Source of the DNA: Orthonyx spaldingii
Taxonomy: Eukaryota; Chordata; Aves; Passeriformes; Orthonychidae
Reading direction: 5' to 3'
Assembly (NCBI GenBank): GCA_013397795.1
Contig: VZTJ01004697.1
Span: 414,649 to 478,648, forward strand
Length of the DNA: 64,000 nucleotides
The position numbers and the translations under genes were made by a program. A model generated the notes under the pieces. It made no database searches and had not been told where the DNA came from. It saw only the letters and a list, made by a program, of their open reading frames with translations. This document shows, in pieces, positions 50,392-63,846 of this stretch; the first letter of the stretch is position 1; each line of letters begins with the position of its first letter.

Positions 50392-50427
50392 GGGGGGCTC
50401 TGGAGGGGGATGGCCGGGGACAGGGGG
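50392..50427 (+). other. G-quadruplex motif
   Basis: Four runs of four to six G's separated by loops of seven, six and three bases meet the usual G3+N1-7 pattern on the plus strand. A second G-rich stretch follows at about 50538-50570. Folding is a prediction from the pattern only. Confidence 0.6.
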
Positions 50428-53400
50428 ACAAGGTTCTCCAAGGTTAATCGCAAACTGCTGCCGCATTCATCGCAGCCGTGCCTGATTGATGGGCACCATT
50501 AATCACTGCCCGGAGAGGCTGGAGGTGAGGCAGAAGCGGAGGGGCAGGGGGGAGGAGAGGGGAGGTGGCAGAGCTGTGGGGACACGGAAACGGTGCCAGG
50601 ACAGGAGCAGTGACACCAGACCTACACGGGTTGGGAGACATACAATGGGCACATCTGTTCACCTACAGAAAACGCACATGGTAGGGCTTCTTTCAGGGAA
50701 CAGAAGTGTATCTGCCCCCTCACTTGTCGTGTCATACATACATGCCCTCCTGCAGAGCAAAGGGCAGGAGCAGCGGCAGAGAGGAGAAGGTCTGTCCAGC
50801 CTTGTAAAATTGCCCGTGGCTTTCAGTGGGGAATAAGGATTGGGGATTCTGGCAAGGAGGAGGGTTCAGGGCAAGGTAGGGGTGGGTTTGTCTTGCAGCT
50901 GTAAGGTAATTAATAGATTTTCTGTCTTCTTTATGGACTGAAATGCCTCTGAGGTTTTTATAGAAACAATGAAGGCAGTAAAAGCCACCCAAGTGAGGTC
51001 AGATGAGGAGCTTGTGTGGACGAGTGACTCCATTTAGAGACAAGATACTGGCATATGCATTTTCTATCATTCCTGACAGTTTAATATACTCTTTCTTTCA
51101 TACTGACCCAAGCTGTTGCTCACATTTCTAGGCAGGCTGAGGCTCTGCCTCTAGTCATGAAATTGGCAGCAGTGTTACCTACCTGGCTGCAAATGATAGC
51201 TGGGACTGGCAGCAGGGCTTGACACACTGTAGTGGGACCTGCTGCATTACAGAAGCTTCTTGTGCTTTCCACTGCAGACGTATGAGCCTGGCTTTGGCAG
51301 CCGTGCCACGAGGCTTGGCATGATTTGCTTGTCCTACTGCAATTGCTTCTGACATGGAACAGCTATGGAACAGCTCGTGTTACTAAACAATGTGACATTT
51401 CTCAGTTGTCTTCTTCACCCCACCTGCTGCTGCCCCTTGCTTTGGACACAGGAGTCAGTACCTCGAGAACATGTGCACACACCAACCCTTTTCCTAAGCC
51501 TCTTGTTCAAAGCAATGAGAAGGAAAGTGTGGTTTCTAATAGGAATATCCTGCAAGTTCACTTTTTTAATTGTTTCCCTTTAAACAGCTGGTGTGACATT
51601 TTCAATTTTGCTCTTGCAATGTCAATGGCAGTGTAACATTTGAAACTCGTATGACTGCTAGGACATGAGAAATATATCACCCCAATTTTGTTGGATGGCA
51701 TTTAGTGTCATTTCAAGACAAAGGGTTGATGCCCAGTGCATGAGGCTGTCGACTTTTTCAGTCTGTCCCATGCTGTAGAGCAGGTGTGGTGACCACCAGC
51801 AGGGAACTGGGATTTATTTCTGACACTGCCTCAGAGGGTACAGATGTAATGAAAAAGCCGCTGGAAGTTACAGCAACCTGGATTTCAGTGAACTTTGAGG
51901 CAAATGGCTGTTGTTTCAGAGATGACTTCTGGGATGGGGGGAAATGCTTCAGCCTCCAAGAGCAGCCAGGTATATAGGGCAAGAGGCAACTCCTCTAGCC
52001 CTGACCACCTAAAGCTGGCTACGACTGACGCATCTCCTCACCACAGACCCACCTATGGATGTTGGGAGGGCCGGGCATCACCCAGGGGCAGCTGATCCCG
52101 TGTCAAACAGTCATCCTACAGCAAGCAGAATGAATTGCTTTCAGAAAATGCCTCTGTCTTCGTGGGCTGCTAAAGTAGATGAGTAGTCAAATGACTAACT
52201 TAAAGTAGACACCACACTCCTAGATGGCCGAAGGGAGATATTTGGGCTGGATTTTTATCCTCTCCCATTATACCTGAGAGTGCCTCTTTCACCAGAGGCT
52301 GTTGACTTTCAAATGGAGTTTCTGCAATATCCACTGACAAAGAAGAAGAAATCATCAGAAAATGTGGTTTTATTTGATTGTACACTATTCTTTCTATAAC
52401 TAAGGCTGTCAGGCTTGTGGACAGGGTCAGTTTTTTTAAGTATGGCCACCTCTGATCCTCCAGCAGGGCTCTGTAAATCCGGGATTATGCTGAATTAATT
52501 TACTCTCTGACAGCTATCTCCTCCCAGCAGCACATCTTCCTTTCTCTGCTGCTGGCCATGACTGCATTTAGTTCTTTCACAAAGAGCATCTCTTAGCATA
52601 AGAGTTTCTCCCCAGAGTGTTAATCATCAATAGCTACATTACTTTAAACGTTTATTTTAATCTGAATTGCATTCCCTGTGTTGACCAGCATTATAAGAGA
52701 TGTAAGTCCCAGTTAAAGTAAGAGCTCATTTCTCAGTTGGAGCGATTCTGGGCACTTCCAACAGGGTCCATAGCTCTTGGGGACCTATGGAAAAATTCAG
52801 CTCCATCAGTAACCTGCGCTTAGGTAGCCTGGATGAATACACATCTTTTGTCATCACCACTCAACTTTTACTTTGGGATCTTTCTACTGCCTAATGAAAC
52901 CTGGCTGTTGATCTGCATAAACAGGGGTGAGGGTGTGTTGGGCATCTCGGAGCGGGCGGCTTTTTTGTGAGAAGGGAGGCATGGTCCTTGGGTCTGGAAA
53001 CATCTCTAAGTTGTTTTGCCATCCTTGGTGCATGTTTCAACGGCAACATTATTGTAAAACAGCTTTGTGTTTACTTTGTGTACAGAAAAGATAAAATCAG
53101 CATTTATATGCAAACATGAACCAACAAGGAATTTCAAAATCCTGCCATTTCACTCCTCTGAGAAGAAGAGCCAGAGTTATTGTGTAACCAGAAACATCTG
53201 AAAGCTGGGGATTTTCTGGGTCTAAATTCAATTTAGATTATAAGGGACTAATTTAGGATCTGACTGTATCACCTTGGGCAGCCAAAATAGGATCTGAAAC
53301 ACACAGAGAGTAGGGCTTTGGGGTGGAAAATTCTCCATTTCAGACAACCTGGGGCACTGTGTGGATCTGAGCTCTCCCTTTTACAAATAAAGCTGGTGAA

Positions 53401-56400
53401 GTAACACGAGCCAGATGCTCAGCCAGAGTGAGCCACCTGAGCCCACTCTGATATCCGTGTCTGCTCTGGGGAATAGGGGGTGTTCAGGTGTCCATCCTAG
53501 ACATGCCTTTCCAGCGTGCACAGCTGGAGCAGAACTTGGCACAGGCACATCTGCTTGAATGTCAAGGCCTGAGAGCACCAGACATGCAGACTAAAGGCTT
53601 TTACTGAGATTTCATAGCTGGAGCACTGTATCGAGCCTCAGTGCATTTATGATTGCTCAGGAACATGTGCCAGGCTGGAGGCACTGGAAAATATGGCATT
53701 CACAGCAGAGAGCTGCTCATGGTTTTCTAAAAGAAAAACCTAAAAAAAAAACTTCAGGGCACAGGTGCTTTCCTTCTCTTTGAGGTCTTGATTCCTGTCA
53801 TATACCCTGGAGAAAAAGGCTGGCTCCACTTACACAGATCTTTAGCCCCAGGTATGCAGCGGTGAGCAGATCACTCCTCTAGAGCAGTTACACCAGGAGC
53901 AGGGCATCATTTCTAGAAGCCTCCAATGGCTTCAAAATTTGTATGCAAAGAGAGCCCAGTGTGGCAGATGCTCGCTTGCAAGAGGAAAATAACCCTGTTA
54001 AAAATATTTGTGAGCATGGCCACCTTCCTCACCTCATCCAGCGCCTTGCCACCAGTCCCAATGCAGATTCAGCTCCCCGGGGTCACCTCTGCCCGGTAAA
54101 TGGGAGAGCAAGGCGCCTTGTGCTGCCTCACTGCCCCTCTGCCTGCAGGGAAGCAAGGGGCTGGCAGGGCAGGGGGATACTTTTCCAGAGACCCGAGGAA
54201 GAAAAAGAAGAGCTGGGGCAGCGTTGTGGTGCTCAGTGAAGGGACCCCACCGCACCACCATCCCCTGCAGCCAGCAGAGGTGAAGCCCCATGCAGGACCA
54301 CAGCCCTGGCAGGTGACTGAGCTCTGCCTAAGGGAGTCGAGACTAATAAAGATGGATAACCCAGCAGGTACTGAAGAGAAGCATGCAGCAGGTAGAAAAG
54401 CCAGGAGAGAAGCAAGCAGCCCACAGGCACAACAGGATGGGCTGTGAGTAGGGTCCTGCTGCACAGAGCTCAGCAAATGTTTTTTTCCTCCCCTATCAAC
54501 ATCCTCGGCATAGGCCGTGGCTGGACAATTGCTCTTCAAAGGCCCATGTGTCCATGTGCAAGCGCCCTTGGCTACCCCAACTCAAGCCTGGCTCTGCCCC
54601 CTCCTATGGGGTTGGCTGCCATGGGCATCTAAATAAGGTGGAAGTAGGGATGCACTCTCTTTTGGGGCAAAATCCGCATTTCCACCTCACTGTGGGATGC
54701 TGGGCAGACTGATCCTCCCTGGTGCCACCCCCTAATAACTCCCTCATGCTCGTTCCCCTGGTGTCACCCCAGCCTCGCTGGGGCTAGTGGGGCTGCAAAA
54801 GGAAGCACCTGCCCCAGGGCCAGCTCTCTCCATCCCAGCCTCTACCCACCCCTCGCCTCGGGGTTTATTGACTCGGGGGCACAGGGATAAATGGGGACAA
54901 GAAGGTAGAAAAGGTCATCTGGGTGGTGGCCACAAAGGGGGACAATGTGCCTCCAGGGAGGGGGTGGAAACGCCCGAGGAGTCGGAGACACGGGCGCACT
55001 TTGATGCAGTCTGGATGAAAGCAGGGAAGGGAAGAGAGGAGGGGGAGCAAAACAGGGGGAGGGGACGACACCAAAACCCAAAAGGCAACAAAACCTCTCC
55101 CAGCTGGGACACAGTCAGGACAGTCCCGTTATTTAGATGGATAGAGCCAAGCACAATGTGGGGCAGCTGGAGGCCACCCTGCTCCTGTCCTTCACCAGCC
55201 CTTTCAAGCCCTTCCTCCCCGCTCCTTCCCTCCCTCCTCAGCCTCTACTTTCTTCCACATTTTCCATTTTCTTTTTTTCCCTTTGCTCCCTGTGCTCCAC
55301 CTCCCACTTCCAGCTTTCTCCCACAGTGAAAACACTGAGAAAGAAAGTGGGGTGATGTCTGAGGCAAAGTTAATTTTAAGTAGAGATGGGGAGGGGCAGA
55401 CCAAAGGCACTGGAGAAAAATGAGCTTGGGGAGCACCCTGTGAGGAGAGCCCCTTCCCACACACAAGCCATGACATCTGCATCTCAGCAGAGTTTTCTGG
55501 TCCCTGAGCTGTGTGCTGCAAATCCTGCGGCAGGGCTGAGCCTTGGGCAGAGAGCACTCAGGGCTGCTAATGCCACACAGATCCTGCCCTCGGAGATGTT
55601 TTAGGACCATGTTTTGAACATCAGGGCTACCCCCATGGCTGGAGGAGTTTGGGGACAAGTTGTCACACACATCCATTCCTCTGTTTTTTCCTACCTGCTG
55701 TTTTTCAGCTGACCACCTGGCTTTTTCTCATGCAGACTTTCTTAAGCAAGAAGCAGAGTCCAGAATTTTTCCAATAGTTCAAATGTCATCACTGTACTTT
55801 GGTGTATCTATAATTCAGAGGTAGCTCAAAATAAAATTTGAAACTAAATTGACCCAAAGTGAAGCCTTTTCTTCAGTGAATGGTCTGCTGTACGTTTTGA
55901 TCGTGAAAAACTTTGGCAATCTCAATAAAATATTCAACATTTTGGAATGAAAAACCCTTGTGTTCAGCAACTCCCAGAATGGACCATTTTCTAATGCAAA
56001 TGGTCCACTTATAAAATTCTTCTTATTCACTGCATCTGCTTTTTTATTAGTAAAATTAAAAAAAAAAAAAGCCATATGGAAAAAAAATCTCAATTTAGAC
56101 AATAAATTATCGGAGAAAGAAACCAGAAAAAAATTCTCCTCTTAGTTTGTTTTCAATAAATAACCTCATCAGCTCTGGCAAAATAATATCTTCTTTAATG
56201 CTCAGCTCAGAACTTATTGGAAATAGGTTATTTGCTTAACAAGCAATGCTTCAAGGGAATTATTCTAACTCTACAACAGAAGTCTCAACTCACTTCTCTT
56301 ACTAAAATAGAACAAAACTAATCTAAACGGGCATGAATAAATCAACACAAGAAACTTTGGACTTAACTCTTCTGGATGATAACAATTTGCTAGAGAAGAG

Positions 56401-57884
56401 CTGTACAGCTGTTTGGATTGCTGCAGTGGCTGAAGACAGCAGCTGCAAGTCATGGATATTCTATCCCGTACAAGGATGCAGTGATGCAGTGCTGCACCAG
56501 CGTGGTGATGACGCCGCTTTGTGGGGTCAAGGCTGGCAGTGGTGAGAAGCTGGGATGGGAAGGCAGCAGCACAGTGTGGGTGGCTGTTCAGTTTACTCAC
56601 AAAGAACGGTCCCAAATCCTTCCCCCCAAACACAGCAGAAGAAAACATCTTGCAGGCAGCCTGTGTGGGCTCCTGCCCCAGTCTGTCCCCAGGAGCCCTC
56701 TTCCTCTGTGCCATCTCCAACTTTCAGCTCCTTTCCCTGAGGGATTTCTGCGATGTGCACACTAAATGCAACCTGTGTCCTATACCCCAGATCCCACCAA
56801 GGAACATGACACTGCCCTTGCTTTCTCCAGCAGGTTTTACTGCACAGAGTGGGTTGGTTATGATTTCTGCTAGGCCTGAAAGAGTGCCCAGAGGTCCCTT
56901 TAACAAGTTGTGTGTTTCTCTTTAATAGCAAGACTTGCCTGCTGGCAACCATTAGCTCTCTTCAGCATCATAAACAGTCAAATTCAGCTTACACCACGTC
57001 TGAACTTGGCTTAGGCACTAGTTTTTCTGCCAGTACATCACTGTTTTCAACTCCAGTCAGCACTGTTTTGATATTATTACTGTCTGGTGGCTGGGGTTTT
57101 TTTGGTGGTGTATGCACCCTAAATGAGCTTTGTGGTCTCCGCACTTCAAAAGCTTCTCTGCTCTCACCTCCCTTCACTGGCTGTCCTCTAGCAAGACCAA
57201 AGACCAAGGGTATAAACTATCTCAGCAGTGCTCCAGGTCCATGCAGGGTGCAGGGATGCAGCCTTTGGGACAGTCCTGGGGGCTGCTGGAGAGAAGGTTT
57301 GGGGGAATCAGGCATGGAGATGGTGCAGGGCTGTGCCAGGGTGCACCCAGAGCCAGTCCCCATCTTTGCCTCTGTTCAAATCAGGCCCAAATACAGCATG
57401 TGCTGCAAACTTCAAACTGCTTGAAGCACATCCCACCCTCTCCATGGCCCAATTTGCTCAGGTGTCTCCTGGAGAGGAGAAAGAGAAGACACAGAAGCAC
57501 CCTTGGCACTGAATCAGGTGCAGATGTTTCACTGAGGGGACCAGTTGCTGCCACTGACACCACTTCCCTTTGATAAAAACAAGCCCATGGTGAAGGCAGG
57601 CTGGTGCCAGGAAAATGGGAGCCAGCAGCCTGTGCAGAGGGCTTTGCAGGTAGTCTATGGGTAAGGGGATGATGGTATTTACTAATACTTCTAAGCTAGA
57701 CTTTTGTTTACCCAGTGGGTTTCACCTGATTTTTCTGTGGATGGTTCTGCTAAAGTGATTGTGGCTCCTTTGTGGAACCTTGAAAGAATTGTATGTGGGA
57801 AACAGAGTGAAAGGGAAAATGTGTTATAGTATTGCAACACTTCCTACTAGTATTTAACATCCTGACAAAATTCATCTTTACTAC

Positions 57885-58072
57885 AAAAAAAAAAAAAAAT
57901 AAATCTTGAAGTGCTTCATTCAAGGGAAAGATATTTGCTGTGTTATAAAAGTGTCAACATTTCACTTACAAATTGGTCATTCTTTTGGCAGTGACTTTAA
58001 CAGAAAATTCCCCTTGGGGCTATCATGCCTCTTTGTTGGTTTTTCTTCCCTTTAAAAAAAAAAAAAAAAAAA
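57885..58072 (+). repeat. Two poly-A runs
   Basis: Fifteen A's at 57885-57899 and nineteen at 58054-58072, about 155 bases apart. No SINE or processed pseudogene body was recognised upstream of either. Confidence 0.9.
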
Positions 58073-60566
58073 GCCAAACCCAAACAACTTAAAAAGCAAG
58101 CACAATTTACTGGGTCTGGTGACTGAATAACTGTTGTACTGCAGGCTGTAAGTGCTGGGGCTCAGGCCAGGAGATGAAAGGAGAGAACTGAGGCTTCTCC
58201 AGCAGCACAGTGGATGCTCGCAGGTCAAAGCCTGAAGCACTACCCTGGTCCCTGCAGCCAAACAATTGCCTTACCACAGGTTTCTCCTTTTCTGATGTTT
58301 ATGCCTCTGCTGTTACTAACGTCTACCCATAAACAAAAGCATTTATGGAAGAGGGAGGAAGGGTGTCACAGACCAATACTTGAAATCATTTCTCTGTTCT
58401 TCTTGCCCTGATTTAATGCACTATGCTCGCCACTGCTGACCACTTTCTTACACTTGCTTCTCCTTTCCATTTCTGTGTTTCTCTGCATGACTGTTTATTT
58501 CTCCTCTCTTGTACAACAACACTGATAACTTTGGCAGATAACAAATGTCTATCTGGTCTTGGGTTTTTCCTGCTCACCATGTGTGGATGCTGGTGTTGCA
58601 GCCTAACATCTCCGGGGTTTCTCTGAGGAATCTCTCTCCTGCCTCACCCACAGCACAGCCATGATAGGGCTTGTGGGCGTCACTTCATTTATTCTTTTGC
58701 CACCTTGTTGTGCCCCAGACAAAAGAGAGGCGATAAAAGGAGTAAGAGGGCAGGCAGTGATCTGCAGAAAATGAGTATTTAGTCATCCTGATCTGAACAA
58801 TGATCTCTGTGTGATTGTAGGCTCTCAAGAACAGGAGAGACTCTCAACTTTAATTACAGCAGAAATCTGAGTCTCTGATGTTCTTGCAACACTTTCCCTA
58901 AGATAAGGATGCTGATGCTCCCCTTCAATTTTCCCTTCTTGAAGATGGTGACAGCAGAGGTGCAAACCAGCCCCTCTATTGGGAAGTGCCTTAACCATGC
59001 CATCTCTCTCATTTTTGTACTAGCTTTACCATTATTCTGAGTAGATCTTTATTATGGGAAAATAATAAGTGGAAGAAAGTACTTAGATACAGTAAAAGAA
59101 CTGAGAATCTGTAAGTGTAAAACCCCTCCATGTTCTCAGACTCAGGCACAGGAGCATCCACTCACTCCTCCAAAGATCAAGCCCCAGGGACCGGCTTGAG
59201 AAGACCTGCAGTGAGTGCCAGGGGTGCTCTGAAAGCACCTGGCCCAGCTCCTCTGCTCCTGTGTGCCAGAGTGTGCACAAAGCTCCAGAGGAGCTGGCGT
59301 TGGTGGTGTCCCCAGAACTCTAAGTCATTTGTCATACTGCCCCATAGCCTCTTTAGGGCGTGACATTAACTTGTGATTACACCTGGTGCTGCTTTAATAT
59401 CCTTAGTCCCATTATTCCCAGGTATGCCTTTGGCTAATGCTTTGTTGATGGCAGTTTCTGGGAAGCAAATCGAACCCTTGTTGGCCAATGCCCAAGCTGG
59501 GCAAAGCCAGGCCAGCTCTGCCTGCCGTCAGCTGTGCAAGGGGCTGCCTTTCACTCCTAACTCCGCACCCTCCCAGCCTCCTGGCCCTCATCCAATCCAG
59601 ATAAGAAATGACTGAAAATTGTTGCTGTTAGCCAGCTATTCTGTGACCTGCATGAAAAGAGTGAGATGACCTCGGGACTAGTCTCGGCACACAGCCGTCT
59701 GCCCACAAACCGTGGCAGCCGAGAAGCCTTGGTACGCAGGCCAAAGGCTGGCAGGACAAGTATTTTCTTGGCGGCTGCTCCTCACGGATGGGAGGGGAGG
59801 CAGCAACAAGCTGATTCGCAGGAGCTCGCTGTGCTGCCCGCTGTCCCTAACAAGATCTTTACGAGGTGTTAATGTAAATGTGAATTGTTTTGCGTTGAAC
59901 CCAACAGCGGGCTATTTGCTGCAGGATCATCTGTGGCGAGCAGGGTATTTGCTGGTGGTACCTTGTGGTGGTAGGAACAGGAGAGAGCCCTTTTCCCCTG
60001 GACTCTTATCTCCTCATGTTTTCTCCTGAAGGCCCCTGTGGTGCTGAGGCTCTGCTGAAGCCACTCTCCCTGCAAGGAGGACCAGCAATGCCATTCTGCC
60101 ATGGAGATGCTGCAGGGCATCCTCCTGCCTACTGCCTAGGTCTTCATGTGGTGTACAAGCCTTCAAGCAGGCTGCATAGGCCTTTCCTTCAAAATTATTT
60201 TTAGTAGTATGTGAAGAAATTTGGAAGGAGTGTAGCCAAGGAACTGAGGCTGAGGTTGCCCGTGAGGGACAACATCATCATTTAAACACTACCGGGCAAT
60301 AATGCATGGAACTATTTTTACCGTGTGCTGGGCTTTAAGTGCTTTGGGTAACAAGAAGAGCTTCAGTCTGAGCATCAAAAAAAATGCCAAGGAGGGGACT
60401 GTGGTTGAAAATTGAAGGGTTCTTTCAGCCTGGGGATGGGGGCAGCTAATCCTGACACCATCCTGCAACTTGTTTCTGCTTCACTAGCTATGTCTGTGAC
60501 GTGCAAAATGCTGCTTAGGAAAATAGGAACCCATCGGTGGATGCAGATGTGAGAGGTTTATGGAAG

Positions 60567-60594
60567 TCAATCTGCAATTGTCAATCTGCAATTG
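60567..60594 (+). repeat. Perfect 14-bp tandem duplication
   Basis: TCAATCTGCAATTG occurs twice in succession with no mismatch. The right copy also pairs with its neighbour: TTGTCAAT and ATTGACAA (about 60579-60599) are exact complements with a five-base loop. Confidence 0.9.
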
Positions 60595-60626
60595 ACAAGC
60601 GTGTGCCCCTTGGAGTCCTCAGTCTC

Positions 60627-60644
60627 TTTTTTTTTTTTTTTTTT
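60627..60644 (+). repeat. Poly-T run
   Basis: Eighteen uninterrupted T's; a possible decayed tail of a minus-strand retroposon, but no body is recognised. Confidence 0.9.
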
Positions 60645-63323
60645 GCTTAATTCTCAGAATTCCTCAGCATATTTTTTTCTGTCTGAATTTGACCATCTGA
60701 CTCTTCTGCAGCCCTGTACCTTAGGGCTGCTATGTGTCTTGCTGGGAGCTGGGGTTTCCATTTTAGGCACTGAGTTTCTCGTTGTACATCTAAAAAGAAA
60801 TGATATGCTCATCAGAGGCATTCCCCATCCCGGCCACAAGTGTTTCGTGTAGCAGTTTAGGAAGGCACCCAGGCTTCCTGGAATCCCTCACAGCAGCTCT
60901 TGGTTGATGGCAGCTAACCCAGACACTGAGGGTCTCATCATCAAGCATAGCTGGCTCCTCCAGGCAGGGGAAGTACCTGGCTGAGCAGACGGGTCTGCTG
61001 TTGCTCTTACTGCTGACAGGTGACTCTCATGGTCAGAGGGCTTTCACTTCCAAGTCTTTGAACTGGCACTATTTAGTATAAACTGAGCAGAGAGGTGTAG
61101 CTGCGAGTTTTTAGGGTCAGAAGTCTTCTCAATGAAGTCCAAGCAGTCTTCAGGTGGTGCTGAAGATGAGTGAGCTGGACTGGCCGAAGGTACCCGCTGC
61201 AACTGCCACAGAACCTTCCTTGCATCCTCCCTAGCGCTTTCTTTAAAGGGTGCAATGATTCAGTGCCCTTGTCTCTGGTGTAGCAGAGCTCTCTTCAGCA
61301 GCTTGATCTGAGACTCTGCTAATGACTTGTCACCGTGACCATGGCTGGGGAAAGGAGGCCCTCTGTCCATCCTGTGTTTCTAAAACACATGCACATCCTT
61401 TTCCCTGCACCTTCGTCCCCCTCAGCTGCTTGGAAGACTCATGACCACTGTGGGGTTTTTTAAAGTAAATTGCACGTTCCTGATTTCCCTCTAGTTTTGA
61501 CTGAAGGACTGACTGACAGCGTTAAGGTAACTTGTGATACTGACTAAGCTCTTTTTTCCCCCCTAATATTAATATTGCTTAAGTGAAAACTGCTTTCATC
61601 TAATTTCTTGCCAATACAGTTACAGTTGATACTGCTTCAAAGTTGCTGCAACATTATCTCGGGTGATCAGATGAGCAGTGGTAACAAGGCTGGGAGTTAC
61701 TTGACTGAGAGCCAAATATTGCTTTTGGAAATACTAAAATGATCGGTGCACCTAAGGAAGGAAAACAAACACCCTGCCAAGCAGTAGTAACATGCTTTAA
61801 ACAAATGCATTCTGTCATGATGGGACACTTGTGCAGACCAATGCAGCAGCCCCAATTTCTGAACTGCTTGGAAAAGATGATATGATGTTGGTTTAGGCTG
61901 AGAATAAATGTATGGGAGTCTCTATGAGTTTATGTCTGGCTAATTTTTTGGAGGTCATCTGTGAGGATGAAGCCCTTAAACCCTCTCTGGGGAAAGATAC
62001 CACATTACTGCCCCACTCCCAGAGGGAGCAATGCTGCTGCTGCCAAGCACAGCTCTGGCTCCTACCTGGGGGGCTCTTGAAGAGCCATAAAGGGTAAAAC
62101 TTTTGCAAGCCATTTATTAAGCACTTGAATTCCCTGTGGTATTCTAAGGGACTGTTTATTAGAGCAACTCTGATTAGGGAATGAATTGAATTGAATGAAT
62201 TGAAGCACAATACCTATTGCCCTTAATTGCAGGCTCCTAAACGCTGCTTCCTGTTAGAGCCTTCATTTTCCAATGGCTTGTTTTGTGGATTTTTTTTTTC
62301 CTCTTCAAATGGAATCATGTATGTGGAATACACTTACAGCTCTGGATTACAGAGCATCCACTGCAATTACTGAATCTGGAATTGCTGAGTGACACTCCTG
62401 AAAAATTTTACCTTCCCAGTACTAAGGCAGCAGAAATTATACACACGGTCCCTGTAAAGTAGGTCAGTTTTAATAACCATTTCTGGTTTGTGTTCATTCA
62501 GGATATTCTACAGGCCAGCCCATTTTGCTCCATTCAACTTCTAACATTCACTAGAGTTAAGGGATTAACAGTCTCTGCCAGAGTTTTTCATGTCATCAGC
62601 CCTGTGATTTGTTTCACAGCAGTCTTACCTTAAAGACACACTTTTTAGCTCTGGCTCACCTCCCCTGAAGCAGGCCTTCAGCTGAGCCCAAAAGTAATGG
62701 ACAGAACTTATGAGTCTCTGACTGTAAGTTTCCAAGGAGCAATTCACATTTGCTTATTGCCTTTAGATAAAGACTATGTACATGCAGCTCAGGTTAAGAG
62801 CAGGACAAGGTGGGACACTGTTGGTTATGTGTGGTTTTTAAAGGACAACACTGTTCTCAGAGGTGCTGCTCCCCTGAATAAAGGCACCCCAAACCTACCT
62901 CCTGAGAGCTGCTGCCAGGACAAACAAACTTCAGATACCCACTTCCTCTTTACCTTCCCGTGACTCTCCCATCATCCCAGGCAGGGGCAACATAGCCTCC
63001 TGCAGCTGCACCTTCTGCACATTCAGGGAAGGGGTTACCAGCACTGAGCCTGCCTTCTCTCCTACACACATCATTTCTGCAGTACCTGCTCCAGGCGTCG
63101 AGTTTATAAAACTTGAATGGGGGGAAAAAAAGTAAGCCTGGAGATTATGCTATGCTGCTCCTTATTCCCTTCTGCCCGTGAAAGCTGGTCCAGGGAGAAC
63201 TGCCTCTCTGCTATATTGCTCATTACTCCCCTCTCCCATCCCCTCAGGCAATAGCTAAGTCACCTTGGGCATTTCTGACACATATACATATCTTACAGCC
63301 CTGAAGCCATTTATAAATAGATT

Positions 63324-63329
63324 TTTATT
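63324..63329 (-). terminator. Polyadenylation signal AATAAA
   Basis: Minus-strand AATAAA in the context TTTATAAATAAAAATC, with a GU-rich downstream element 34-50 bases further on. Cleavage would fall at about 63295-63312. Confidence 0.6.
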
Positions 63330-63375
63330 TATAAAGTCAATTTACATAAAATATGATACTCTCTTAAAAACTGCA

Positions 63376-63383
63376 TATGTACA
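63376..63383 (-). promoter_or_regulatory. Pumilio response element in the 3' UTR
   Basis: The minus strand reads TGTACATA, an exact match to the UGUANAUA consensus bound by PUM1/PUM2 in 3' UTRs. It lies about 50 bases upstream of the poly(A) signal, a common place for such elements. It matters only if the transcript call is right. Confidence 0.45.
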
Positions 63384-63824
63384 ACTTAAGAAATCCTAGC
63401 AAGTGCATACAAAAATGCCTTCAATACATTTTTTTTTTAAAAAAACTTCAGTTTTCAGAGAGGTGGACCTTCACGCCAGGCAAACTCAGACACCACGTTA
63501 AAACACAACATAACTTTACAGTCTTTTACTGAAGTGTTTGGAGAGAATAATTTAAAAAACCCCAAACAAACACCTTTTCATCTATACCGTGTATGTTCCC
63601 AAAACATTCCAGCTGGTAGTGTTCAAGAAAAAGTGGATAGGACCTGCTAAAAATCGAACCATCTCATCCCTTTTCTCTAAGGTTCTTGTACAAAAATAAG
63701 TCTTCATACACCAGTGTCCCCATAGGCAGTTCAAGTTACATATAAAATAGAATCTGACATGATAAAAAATTCCCTCCCCCTCCAGAAACAAGGAAGCATC
63801 AAGTGTTATTAATTTCCTTTTTTT

Positions 63825-63846
63825 CTTTTTTTTTTTTCTTTTTTTT
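63825..63846 (+). repeat. T-rich tract (A-rich in the inferred transcript)
   Basis: Interrupted poly-T on the plus strand, giving an A/G-rich stretch in the inferred 3' UTR and a spurious Lys-rich frame. An A/G-rich stretch of this kind also occurs in the 3' UTR of the related gene ASCL1. Confidence 0.8.

Larger units (their letters stand above)
50391..63293. other. Intergenic sequence without recognised genes
   Basis: No protein family recognised. Noted items: a G-quadruplex motif at 50392-50427, G/A-rich sequence at 54940-55080, poly-A runs at 57885-57899 and 58054-58072, a poly-T run at 60627-60644, a 14-bp duplication at 60567-60594, and an AT-rich stretch at 62100-62420. No CR1 or LTR sequence was recognised here. 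Confidence 0.6.

Noticed and set aside
62697..62963. 88-codon plus frame with protein-like composition
   Set aside because: Reads plausibly but matches no family I know, has no upstream promoter-like sequence and is short enough for chance.
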